A stretch of 32,522 bases of DNA from an uncultured Porphyromonadaceae bacterium (GTDB lineage Bacteria; Bacteroidota; Bacteroidia; Bacteroidales; Muribaculaceae), in the NCBI GenBank assembly GCA_905202215.1, contig CAJKRG010000033.1:1-32522 (forward strand), read 5' to 3'. The position numbers were made by a program, and so were the translations under genes. The notes beneath the pieces were generated by a model. It was not told where the DNA came from. It saw only the letters and a list, made by a program, of their open reading frames with translations, and ran no database searches. This document shows, piece by piece, positions 1 to 8,397 of this stretch (positions are counted from its first letter, which is position 1; each line of letters opens with the position of its first letter).

Positions 1-209
1 CTCTGTTGGCCGCTTAGATCGGACTGGACGACCTTTAATTTTACCGAATCATTGTTATTAAACATCATATAAAATAGAGTGTGGGCTATGATGCAGTTTT
101 TTTTGGCAAAGTGGCGGCCGAATCGTCCGTTTCATGAACTTTTTTATAGCAAAATGATAAATTTTACATTTATTAACTCTCGTATGTGGGTAATGGATTT
201 TTTTTTATA

Positions 210-217
210 TAATTTTG
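210..217 (+). promoter_or_regulatory. Bacteroidota -7 promoter element for the LRR protein gene
   Basis: The sequence TAATTTTG matches the Bacteroidota TAnnTTTG box. Transcription would start near position 221, giving a leader of about 39 nt before the ATG at 260. No convincing TTTG is seen at the -33 position. Bases 1-209 are AT-rich and hold no gene I can support. Confidence 0.55.
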
Positions 218-259
218 AGGCGTCTTAATGCCTTATCATTTCATCATCAATATCTGCTT

Positions 260-2533
260 ATGAAAAAATCTTTACTTTCAATTCTGGCCCTGCTTGCAGC
301 CACGGCTTGCTATGCCGCTGTAGGCGATACCGTTGTATTGAACGGTATAACCTATACAGCCACTTCCGCTACCGAAGCAGAAGTGAGTGATGCCGACAAT
401 ACTGTCAAAACGGCAGTAATACCTGAGACGGTAGAAATAGGTGGCGATAATCTGACTGTAACAGCTATAGGCGAAGAGGCCTTCTATTATAGCAAAATCA
501 CATCTGTAGAACTGCCCAACAGTGTCACCGAAATCAAAAAAATGGGTTTCTATAATTGTGATCTCGCTCAGATAAAATGGGGTACAGGTCTTAAGACAAT
601 CGGCCGCTATGCTTTCGGATATACCAAAATCGGCCCTGTAGCTCTTCCGGAAGGTCTCGAGTTTATCGACGACAGTGCATTCAATCGTTGCGATAAAATG
701 ACATCGGTGGAATTTCCCTCGACTCTTAAGGAAATAGGTCCGAGCTGCTTCTATAAGGTTCCTCTGACAGAAGTGGTTCTTCCTGCCGGCCTTGAGGTGC
801 TTGGCGACAAAGCTTTCCTTAATTGTGCGCAATTAGCCAAAGTGACACTTAACCAGGGCCTCCTTTCCATAGGCACAGGCACATTCTTTGGTACAGTGCT
901 GACCTCTATCGATATTCCTTCAAGTGTCAAGAGTATCGGCGACGAGGCTTTCTACAACGTTCCTCTGTCGCAGATTACCATAGGTTCGAATATAGAATCT
1001 ATCGGTGCCGGCGCTTTCTCGGGCACCAATCTCACCACATTCGATGTCGATCCGGCGAACAAGAACTTTACAGTCTTAGACGATGTGCTCTATAATGCTG
1101 ACAAGACTCTTCTCGTGGCATTCCCTGCAAAATGCACAAAAACAGAGCTTACACTGCCTGCCGAGTGTCTCGGTATCTGCGGTGAGGCTTTCGACCGTAC
1201 AGGCATTCAGAAAGTGACTGTCGGCAATAAATTCCGCGCCATCGACGGTTTCGCTTTCTGCCAGTCGAAACTTTCGGAAATCAACATGCCTGAGAGCCTT
1301 GTGTTCATCGGCGAGCAGGCCTTTGCCGGAACCAATCTCACCAATGTAGTGCTTCCCAAGGCTTTGCCTATGATTCAGGAAGCTGTCTTTGCTGAATGTA
1401 AAGCCCTTTCGTCTGTCACTATTCCTGCAAGTGTCACATATGTAGGCATTCGTGCTTTCTGGAATTGCAGTTCTCTTATTTCAGTCAACTGCGAGGGTAT
1501 GACCCCTCCCGAACTTGAAGACTGGTACGAGGTTTATGAGAGTCCGTTCTATCAGATTCCTTCGTCTGCAGTCTGCAATATTCCTGTCGGTGCTACCGCT
1601 GCTTACAAAGCTTCTTCCTGGAAAACCGAGTTCTCTAATTTCAATGAATCTCTTCCGGCACATGTGCTTCCTACTGCATATGATCCTGCCGAAGACAGCA
1701 AAATAGGCTCTTTCGACGGCATTACTATGGAATTTGCCTCGGATATGACGATCGTTAACAATAGTCCTGCCGTCAAGGTTATCGAAGGCCGTCTTGTGGC
1801 CGGTGTGCCTATCGGTAATACAATATCCGTAGATGAATGGCGCCTGGTAGCTGACAGCAAGACCGAACTTCGTCTCTGGCCTGCCGATTATGACGGTTTC
1901 ACCGCTCCCTTCAATATGGAAATGGGCAAGGAATACTTCGTTATCATACCCGAAGGTGTCTGCAAGGATGCTGCCGGCGCACTCAACGAGGCCATCACTA
2001 TCCGCTATCAGGGCAGCTACGAGGCTCCCAAGGTTGAGATTACCTCTATCTCTCCTGCCGACGGCGATATCATCGATCAGATCGGCACCCTCAGTTTTAC
2101 ATTTGCTGAGAAGGTAAATCTCCAGAGCTCCAAACTTTCCGACATCAAAGTGATGAAGGGTAGTGTGGACGGCACTGAAATACCTGTTGAAAAATGGTGG
2201 GCTGTTAACGGCACAACCTCGGGTACAAGTATATCGATTTTTGCAGGCGACGAATACGACGGCTATTCAATGCCCGTAGCTCTTGAAGACGGTGTCGACT
2301 ACTACGTTATCATCCCTGCGGCGCTCTTCCGTCTGGCTGCGTCGTATAATGCCGCAAATGAGCAGATCGTGCTTCATTACAACAACGGCAAGAGCGGTAT
2401 CGACAATATCGAGGCTGAAGCCGACGCTCCCGTTGAATTCTACAATCTTCAGGGTGTGCGCGTGGAGAATCCCTCTGCCGGCCTTTATATCCGCCGTCAG
2501 GGCAACAAAGCCACCAAGGTATATGTGAAATAA
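260..2533 (+). CDS. Secreted BspA-like leucine-rich-repeat protein with C-terminal tail domain
   Basis: This is a 757-residue exported protein. The start at 260 puts a signal peptide (MKKSLLSILALLAATACYAA) at the N-terminus; an in-frame start at 215 would lie inside the promoter box and add 15 residues with no signal character. Residues from about 50 to 440 are repeated LRR_5/BspA-type units, each with a pattern like I..eAF....L..v.lP..v. Two related Ig-like (SbsA-type) segments follow, each ending in a Y-F/Y-V-I-I-P motif before a short strand. The last 35 or so residues (YNLQGVRV, GLYIRRQG, KATKVYVK) nearly match the tail of the protein ending at 15326. BspA-like proteins are typically surface adhesins; the ligand here is unknown. 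The gene is monocistronic, with its own promoter and terminator. Confidence 0.85.
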   Translation: MKKSLLSILALLAATACYAAVGDTVVLNGITYTATSATEAEVSDADNTVKTAVIPETVEIGGDNLTVTAIGEEAFYYSKITSVELPNSVTEIKKMGFYNCDLAQIKWGTGLKTIGRYAFGYTKIGPVALPEGLEFIDDSAFNRCDKMTSVEFPSTLKEIGPSCFYKVPLTEVVLPAGLEVLGDKAFLNCAQLAKVTLNQGLLSIGTGTFFGTVLTSIDIPSSVKSIGDEAFYNVPLSQITIGSNIESIGAGAFSGTNLTTFDVDPANKNFTVLDDVLYNADKTLLVAFPAKCTKTELTLPAECLGICGEAFDRTGIQKVTVGNKFRAIDGFAFCQSKLSEINMPESLVFIGEQAFAGTNLTNVVLPKALPMIQEAVFAECKALSSVTIPASVTYVGIRAFWNCSSLISVNCEGMTPPELEDWYEVYESPFYQIPSSAVCNIPVGATAAYKASSWKTEFSNFNESLPAHVLPTAYDPAEDSKIGSFDGITMEFASDMTIVNNSPAVKVIEGRLVAGVPIGNTISVDEWRLVADSKTELRLWPADYDGFTAPFNMEMGKEYFVIIPEGVCKDAAGALNEAITIRYQGSYEAPKVEITSISPADGDIIDQIGTLSFTFAEKVNLQSSKLSDIKVMKGSVDGTEIPVEKWWAVNGTTSGTSISIFAGDEYDGYSMPVALEDGVDYYVIIPAALFRLAASYNAANEQIVLHYNNGKSGIDNIEAEADAPVEFYNLQGVRVENPSAGLYIRRQGNKATKVYVK

Positions 2534-2557
2534 ATTACCATTCACTCCCATAAATGC

Positions 2558-2586
2558 AAAGCCCGGCATGACGCCGGGCTTTTTTA
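2558..2586 (+). terminator. Intrinsic terminator of the LRR protein gene
   Basis: A 7-bp GC stem (GCCCGGC / GCCGGGC, loop ATGAC) extended by A-T pairs and followed by a T run lies 25 nt after the stop codon. The A run on the other side could let it work weakly on the minus strand too. Confidence 0.85.
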
Positions 2587-2611
2587 GTTAGAAGTTAGGA
2601 GTTAGAAGTTG
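2587..2611 (+). repeat. Heptamer array, GTTAGAA family
   Basis: Three and a half tandem heptamers (GTTAGAA, GTTAGGA, GTTAGAA, GTTG) directly follow the terminator. The reverse complement of this family occurs at 15786-15823, so it belongs to the set of heptamer arrays found in many spacers of this window. Confidence 0.7.
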
Positions 2612-2641
2612 TAATGCAGATATTGTTTTTTAGGGTCAAGC

Positions 2642-2764
2642 GAAATAAAATGAAAGTGCGCTACTTCACAGTAACGCACCTCCCTCATAACCAAAATTCA
2701 AGTATATATTGTGAGTCTAACAAAACGTAATCAAATTCAAAGGGGATAATCCCTTTTAAATCCG
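2642..2764 (-). ncRNA. Candidate small RNA between a minus-strand promoter and a hairpin terminator
   Basis: On the minus strand a TAccTTTG box (2768-2775) predicts a start near 2764. About 85 nt downstream is a 10-bp hairpin (2656-2679) with a GUGA loop of GNRA type and one G-U pair, followed by a U-rich run, as in an intrinsic terminator. Between them is a further short inverted segment near 2738-2757 (AAAGGG...CCCTTT). No convincing ORF lies inside. The architecture suggests an independent RNA of about 120 nt. I do not recognise the family; a leader whose gene was lost, or chance, are alternatives. Confidence 0.4.
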
Positions 2765-2767
2765 TTG

Positions 2768-2775
2768 CAAAGGTA
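2768..2775 (-). promoter_or_regulatory. Minus-strand -7 promoter element for the candidate small RNA
   Basis: The plus strand reads CAAAGGTA, the complement of TACCTTTG, an exact TAnnTTTG match. The -33 position has only a TTTTAG-like sequence, so upstream support is weak. Confidence 0.45.
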
Positions 2776-2925
2776 ATAACAATTTCGATACTAAAATCTA
2801 AAATTCTGAAAATAAATATTAATAAGATTTAAAATTTGAACTTTCGAGCCGAAAATTTGTCTTTCGCCTCAAAACTGATGCTTTCGTTTGGTGAAATCGG
2901 GGCATGTGTCGTCGTTTTCATATGG

Positions 2926-2963
2926 AATAAAAAAGGACGCATCCTGTGATGTGGATGCGTCCT
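2926..2963 (-). terminator. Intrinsic terminator of the receptor/lipoprotein operon
   Basis: A perfect 11-bp stem (AGGACGCATCC at 2934-2944, complement at 2953-2963) with an 8-nt loop is followed on the minus strand by a T run (A run 2926-2933 on plus). It lies about 20 nt after the stop codon of the last gene of the minus-strand operon. Confidence 0.9.
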
Positions 2964-2984
2964 CTCCGTAGAGACAGTTGTGTA

Positions 2985-5900
2985 TTAGTTCGCGGGATAG
3001 ATTTCTATGCTGGAGATGTGCACCTGACCGCGCTTGCTTGCGCCGTCAGAGCCAAGAGTCGCGTCGTGTCCGACGGTGAATGTAACGCTGGTGGCGTCGC
3101 CGCTCCATGTGATGGCGGTGTCGCCGGCCTTCTGTTCTGCCACGCTGCCTGTATTAGGCGTAAATGTGGTGTAGCGCTTGGCGCCGGTCGTGTTGAGTGT
3201 GAACACTATCTTGGCCATGGCTGGCCCTGCTACCGTGAAGGTATTGTCTGCATAGAGACGGATAGTGGTAACGTTGTTGTAGACGTTGGCTGCGGGCGCT
3301 GTGGAGCCGCTTTCCTTGCTTGCGGTGAATGTATATCCGCCGACTGTAACGGGAGCGCTCACAACGCCTGCAATGTCATCGCCGGTAACGGTCACGCCGT
3401 CACCGGTCACCGGAGGTGTCGGAGGATTGGGATCCTCGCCACCGCCGCCCTGGCCGCCGTTGACGCTGATGAGCTTGCTGCCGGTGTTCATCTGCGGGGT
3501 ATTGCCTTTGTAGTTCACGAGTTTGCCGCATACGACAACTTCGTCGCCTACCTTGAGCTGATCTTCGGAGGTGAATTTATCGCCGTTGAGGTAGTAGCCG
3601 CGATAGATGTCGAATGCTACTGTGGTGCCGTCGCTGGTGATGGCATATGTGGCGTTGCCGAACTGTGTGCTCAGTTCCTTTATTGAAGTCACCTTGCCTT
3701 TCACATATACGTCGCTGGCTGTAGGCGTATCTGCCGCGAGAGCCTGAGCGACTTCGAGCGCCTTGGCCGAGGTGTAGGGGCTTGCGGCCGTGCCGTCACC
3801 GCCGCCGCTGACGGGCGGGGTAGGGGTGTCGCCTCCCTGACTGGGAGTGCCGTTGCCGATCACCTTGAGGTTCTTGATTTCCCATGTATCGGCGCCGTCG
3901 GCGCTGGAGCCGTATTTGAAGGCGAGCTGGATCTTCTTGCCGGCATAGGCCGACAGGTCTACGTTGCCGGAGCTGACGAATGTCCATGCGCCGGCCTCTG
4001 GCCATGTAGGTATGGTGAGCTTTGTCCAGGCCGTAGCGCCTTCAAGACGTGCGTAGAGACCGCAGAGGGTGCGCAGCGTAGTCTGGAACTTGGCGGCATG
4101 GTCGAAGCTTGCCACGGGGCTTGTAGTGGCCGTGAGGTCGATTACAGGCGAGATGGCATATGCTTCGGTAGCCACGGCCGAGCCGTTGGCGAAGCCGCTG
4201 CCGTTGAGATAGCCGGCATTGTTATAGACCTTCCAGCTCCATATGTTTTCGAGGCCGCCGGTAGTTACGTTGTCGATAGTCCAGCCGGTGGAGAGAGCGG
4301 CGTCGGTCTCGGAGAGCGATTCGAAGACGGTCGAAGTCGAGGGCGGGGTGGGGGTGTCGCCGCCTTCGCCGAGCACATATTCGGTAGTATTCTTTATGCC
4401 GGGACCGCCGCAGTATTTGAATACGTCGCCGAATACGGCCAGTTCCTTGCCGAGATTACCGGGGTTGGCCGAGAGATTGAGGGCCGGACGTATTGCGGTG
4501 TTGGGCAGCTGTATGCCTATGCACTTGCTGACATCGGTGCAGTCGGCAGTCGGGCCGAGCACAAGGTTGGTGGCTACGGCGCCCTCGGCCGTGAAGACGG
4601 CGTTGGAGAGTACTGTAGAGCCGCTTACTTCGGGTATGAAGCCTACGATGTAGCCTTTGGTCCATACGCCTGTTTCAGTGGCCGCAGTAGTGCTCGAGGG
4701 ACTCATCTTTATAATCTGGCCTACATTGTAGGGGGTTTCCTTGCTGCCGTTGCCGTCGGCGATCTCACCGCCGCCTATCTCCACGCCCTCGATCTCGAAG
4801 GTGCTCGATGTGCCGTTGTTGCCGGTGATGCCGTAGGTGCCGAGATATTTGGCCAGTGTGCCCTGTACCATTATTTCCTTGCCGAGGTTCGAGGGGTTGT
4901 CGCGGAGGTTGCCATACTGTTCGAATGCCGATTCGGAGGTGAGATAAACCACCAGGGCGTGTTCGAGTTCACGGGTGTCGGGAGTCTGTCCGATCACGAG
5001 GGTGTTGGCGAGTACTGTCGGGGCTTCCCATTCGATGTCGTCGGCAGAGGTCACTTCCTCTACGCCGGGAGCGACGGCGCCCACGATATAGCCCTTCACC
5101 CATCCCTGGGCGGTGAGACCGTTGATTTCGGCCTGTACGGCTTCATCGACGGAGTAGGGGTTGTCTTTGGCTCCCGGACGTTCGGGGGCTTTGGTCCAGG
5201 CGTTGCCGTCGATAAGGATGAACTGCCATGCGTTATTGAAGAAGCTGAGGATACCGACCAGGTCGATGTTTCCTTCGGGTAGGGTCGTGTTCCAGAATGT
5301 GGAATAGCCGGAGGTGCGCACGTTCATGGTGTTGCCGTTGGCGTCGGTGATGACGCGGTTCTCGCCCGAGGAGTGATAGCTTGAGAAGAGAGCCTGTCCG
5401 CCTTCCTGGAACGATACGTTCTGCAGCGATACGAGCTGGCTCTGCCATTTGCGCTGGTCTTCGGGCGATGTGCCGATCACGCTGAACGAGGGAACGGCGA
5501 TGGTGTCGATCTTCGCGGGTTCGGGAACGCCGTTGAGTTCGGCGTGGCTGCTGAAATATTCGGGAGCCATGAAGCTGATCTGCCAGCAGTTGCCGCGCTC
5601 GTACCAGTCGGGCATACCCATCTGCATCAGACCGCTGTATTTGCCGATATACATGCCGGTGACGTCCATGACGATTTCCTGGCCGACGCGGTAGTTGAGA
5701 TAGAGGTTATAGGAGTTGATAGAGAAGGCGAGTGCGCCTGTCTCGTCCTGGATCACGAGGTTCTTGAACACGTTCGAGGCCTCGTCGGACGAAACGACGC
5801 GTCCGTGAATCACGGTGCGTTCCTCGGGTTTCTCGGCGTCGCCGATGGTGGAGGCATAGTTGTCGGTTTCCTGCCAGTAGCGGGCCTTGAGCTCGGCTAT

Positions 5901-6032
5901 GGTGGTGTTGGGAGTGCTTTTGGCTACGGGCACTTCCATGGCGGGAGCGTCGACGTCGTCCTGACAGGCCGAGAAGCCGACCGTCAGAGCCGCCAGAGCT
6001 GCGAATCCCGCGATATATTGTCTTAATTTCAT
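2985..6032 (-). CDS. DUF5689-type multidomain surface lipoprotein (1015 aa)
   Basis: The N-terminus is a lipoprotein signal with lipobox FSAC (Cys23), so the product should be anchored in the outer membrane. A DUF5689-like region spans about residues 42-285. Two OB-fold-like modules of the DUF6359 kind follow (about 290-420 and 430-560, each with W-x-KGYIVG), then a choice-of-anchor-J/MAM-like beta domain (about 565-730), another OB-fold module (about 740-865, with VYVKGKV and VGDEVVVCGKLV), and a C-terminal beta domain. Linkers are Gly/Pro/Thr-rich. The gene is last in a minus-strand operon, 45 nt after a paralogue and downstream of a TonB-dependent receptor. Such lipoproteins are commonly receptor partners; nucleic-acid binding is suggested by the OB folds and the nearby secreted nuclease-fold gene, but that is inference. 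Confidence 0.85.
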   Translation of the reverse strand: MKLRQYIAGFAALAALTVGFSACQDDVDAPAMEVPVAKSTPNTTIAELKARYWQETDNYASTIGDAEKPEERTVIHGRVVSSDEASNVFKNLVIQDETGALAFSINSYNLYLNYRVGQEIVMDVTGMYIGKYSGLMQMGMPDWYERGNCWQISFMAPEYFSSHAELNGVPEPAKIDTIAVPSFSVIGTSPEDQRKWQSQLVSLQNVSFQEGGQALFSSYHSSGENRVITDANGNTMNVRTSGYSTFWNTTLPEGNIDLVGILSFFNNAWQFILIDGNAWTKAPERPGAKDNPYSVDEAVQAEINGLTAQGWVKGYIVGAVAPGVEEVTSADDIEWEAPTVLANTLVIGQTPDTRELEHALVVYLTSESAFEQYGNLRDNPSNLGKEIMVQGTLAKYLGTYGITGNNGTSSTFEIEGVEIGGGEIADGNGSKETPYNVGQIIKMSPSSTTAATETGVWTKGYIVGFIPEVSGSTVLSNAVFTAEGAVATNLVLGPTADCTDVSKCIGIQLPNTAIRPALNLSANPGNLGKELAVFGDVFKYCGGPGIKNTTEYVLGEGGDTPTPPSTSTVFESLSETDAALSTGWTIDNVTTGGLENIWSWKVYNNAGYLNGSGFANGSAVATEAYAISPVIDLTATTSPVASFDHAAKFQTTLRTLCGLYARLEGATAWTKLTIPTWPEAGAWTFVSSGNVDLSAYAGKKIQLAFKYGSSADGADTWEIKNLKVIGNGTPSQGGDTPTPPVSGGGDGTAASPYTSAKALEVAQALAADTPTASDVYVKGKVTSIKELSTQFGNATYAITSDGTTVAFDIYRGYYLNGDKFTSEDQLKVGDEVVVCGKLVNYKGNTPQMNTGSKLISVNGGQGGGGEDPNPPTPPVTGDGVTVTGDDIAGVVSAPVTVGGYTFTASKESGSTAPAANVYNNVTTIRLYADNTFTVAGPAMAKIVFTLNTTGAKRYTTFTPNTGSVAEQKAGDTAITWSGDATSVTFTVGHDATLGSDGASKRGQVHISSIEIYPAN

Positions 6033-6077
6033 ATTCTTAAGCCTTATTACTTGATATTTGTTATTTGATACTCAGGC

Positions 6078-8282
6078 TCACTTCTTGCCGGTGATCACGA
6101 GATTCTTGATTTCCCAGGTGTCGGCGCCGTCGGCGCTCGAGCCGTATTTGAAGGCTACCTGGATTTTCTTTCCGGCATATGCCTCGAGGCTGATGGCGCC
6201 GCTGTTGACGAAAGTCCATGCGCCGGCTTCGGGCCAGGTGGGAACGGTGAGGGCTGTCCATGTCTTGGAACCTTCCTCGCGAACCACGACGCCGCAGAGG
6301 GTTTTGAGCGTGGTCTGGAATTTGGCGGCATGGTCGAAGCTCATGGCAATGCCTGTGGCGCCTGTGAGGTCTATTACGGGCGATACGGCATATGCCTCGG
6401 TGGCTGTGGCGGCGCCGTTGGAGAAGCCGCTGCCGTTGAGATAGCCGGCGGAGTTATACACGCGCCAGCTCCATACGTTTTCGAGGCCGCCGGTGTTTAC
6501 GTTGTCGATTGTCCAGCCGGCGGAAAGTTCGGAGTCTTTTTCCGAAAGGCTGCTGAAGAGCTGACCTTCGGTCGGGGTAACGGGAGTGTCGCCGCCCTGG
6601 CCGTCGAGGGTATATTCGCTGGTATTCTTGAGGCCGGGGCCTCCGCAGTATTTCATCACGTCGCCCTTGAGTGTCACGGCCTTGCCGAGGTTGCCGGGAT
6701 TGGCCGAGAGGTTGAGGGCATTGCGCACGTTGCCGGTAGGCAGCTGGATGCCTACGCAGAGATTCACGTCAGTACAGTCGGGGGTCGGGCCTACGACGAT
6801 ATTGGTCGTGGCGGCGTCGGTGGTGCTGAAGTTGGTGCCGGTGAGGGTGGTTGAGCTGCCGCCTGTAGGCATCGAGCCTACGATATAGCCTTTGAGCCAT
6901 ACGCCGGTAGCCACTGCCTCCTGGGTGCTGGTCGGGTTTAGGGCGCGCAGGGCGAGGGTATTGTATGGATTGGCCTCGGTGCCGTCGCCTTCGGCGGTGA
7001 TGTCGCCGGGACCGGGTTCGTCGCCGCCGCCCTGACCGTTGATGCTGATGATACGGCTGCCCTGTGCCATCTGCGGGGTATTGCCCTTGAAGTTGACGAG
7101 TTTACCGCATACCACCACTTCATCGCCGACCTTGAGCTGGTCTTCGGCGGTGAATTTATCGCCGTTGAAATAGTAACCGCGGAAAATGTCGAAAGCCACG
7201 GTGGTGCCTTCGCTGGTGAGGGAATATGTTGCGTTGCCGAATGAGGTGCTCAGTTCCTTGATGGCGCTTACCTTGCCCTTTACGTAGTATTCGGTCTCGG
7301 TGGTGGCGTCGGCTGCGAGTGCCTTGGTCACCTCGAGAGCCTTGACGGTATTGTATGGGCTTGCGGCTGTGCCTTCGCCTTCGGGAGCGCCGGTCGGTTC
7401 GTCGGGGTTATCGGGGGTGTCGCCGCCTTCGAAATCAAATCCTTCGAGGTCTTCGATGCTGTTGATCACCATCTGCCAGCCGTTGTTGAAGTATCCGAGC
7501 TCACCGATGATCGTGCCTGTGCCCGAGGGAACTTTGGTGTTGCCGAAGGTGCAGTAGCGGTTCATGCGGATGATCATGCTGTTGCCGTCGGCGTCGGCGA
7601 AGGGTATCGACGAGTCCTGACCCGAGGTCGGCACGAATGCCTGGCCGGCCTGAGTGAAGTGCACGTTTTCGAAGCGCACGGCGTGTGCCTGATATTTCAT
7701 CAGATCGGCGGTATTGCCGAGGGCTGCCTGAAGTTCGGGTATTGTCACGGTCCATACGTCGATCTTGTCGGGCTGGCCGAGGCCGTTGGCCGAAACATGC
7801 TCGAGGAGCACGCTGTTGTCGAGGAAGGTGGTACTGGTGCCGTCGGTGCTGTTGCCGATCTGGAACAGACCGGCGAAGCGGCCTGCATAGAGCGAGGTGG
7901 CGTTGATATAGACCTCCTGTCCGTAGCCGTACTGTGTGGCGAGCTTCGACGAGGAGCCGAGCTGACGGGCGGCTATGGTCATGGCGCCCGTCTCGTCCTG
8001 CACGTAGAGATACTGGTAGAGGCAGCTCGAGAGATCGGAGCTGATCACGCGGGCCTTGATGATGATGTCTTCGCCGTCGATGGTCTTGCCGATCTGGGCG
8101 GCGTAGTTGTTGGCGTCCTGCCAGTACATTTCCTTGAACTGGGCGATGGTCGTGTTTTCGGTGCCGGCCCAGGGCGATTCGGGGGCCACGATCGGCGGAC
8201 GGGCGAAGTCGTCGTCGCACGAGCTCAGGGCCATCGAGCAGAGCAGCGAGGCCGCTGCCATATATTTATATATTCTTTTCAT
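6078..8282 (-). CDS. DUF5689-type surface lipoprotein, domain-shuffled paralogue (734 aa)
   Basis: The signal sequence ends in lipobox LSSC (Cys22). Regions in order: DUF5689-like (about 40-275), an OB-fold module (about 300-415, YYVKGKV and VGDEVVVCGKLV), a second OB-like module with KGYIVG (about 425-560), and an anchor-J/MAM-like domain at the C-terminus (about 565-734). Each block has a close counterpart in the downstream 1015-residue protein, in places almost identical, but the OB and anchor-J blocks come in a different order there. It is the middle gene of the operon, between the receptor and the larger lipoprotein. It is probably an outer-membrane partner of the receptor; the ligand is not known. 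Confidence 0.85.
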   Translation of the reverse strand: MKRIYKYMAAASLLCSMALSSCDDDFARPPIVAPESPWAGTENTTIAQFKEMYWQDANNYAAQIGKTIDGEDIIIKARVISSDLSSCLYQYLYVQDETGAMTIAARQLGSSSKLATQYGYGQEVYINATSLYAGRFAGLFQIGNSTDGTSTTFLDNSVLLEHVSANGLGQPDKIDVWTVTIPELQAALGNTADLMKYQAHAVRFENVHFTQAGQAFVPTSGQDSSIPFADADGNSMIIRMNRYCTFGNTKVPSGTGTIIGELGYFNNGWQMVINSIEDLEGFDFEGGDTPDNPDEPTGAPEGEGTAASPYNTVKALEVTKALAADATTETEYYVKGKVSAIKELSTSFGNATYSLTSEGTTVAFDIFRGYYFNGDKFTAEDQLKVGDEVVVCGKLVNFKGNTPQMAQGSRIISINGQGGGDEPGPGDITAEGDGTEANPYNTLALRALNPTSTQEAVATGVWLKGYIVGSMPTGGSSTTLTGTNFSTTDAATTNIVVGPTPDCTDVNLCVGIQLPTGNVRNALNLSANPGNLGKAVTLKGDVMKYCGGPGLKNTSEYTLDGQGGDTPVTPTEGQLFSSLSEKDSELSAGWTIDNVNTGGLENVWSWRVYNSAGYLNGSGFSNGAATATEAYAVSPVIDLTGATGIAMSFDHAAKFQTTLKTLCGVVVREEGSKTWTALTVPTWPEAGAWTFVNSGAISLEAYAGKKIQVAFKYGSSADGADTWEIKNLVITGKK

Positions 8283-8364
8283 TTTCTTGTTTTTCGAGTC
8301 GAGAAAGTATTAAGTTGAGAAAGGTAAGAGATTGGTCTGTTGTGAAAGAACCTTTATCTTAACT

Positions 8365-8390
8365 CTTTTCACTTTTCACTTTTTTCACTT
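8365..8390. repeat. TTTTCAC heptamer array in the receptor-lipoprotein spacer
   Basis: The spacer 8283-8397 contains TTTTCAC units (TTTTCAC, TTTTCAC, TTTTTTCAC) just after the receptor stop codon in transcript sense. The same family (GTGAANN on the other strand) occurs at 18880-18995 and 24620-24684. No promoter is evident, so the lipoprotein genes probably depend on the receptor promoter. Confidence 0.6.
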
Positions 8391-8397
8391 AAATAAA

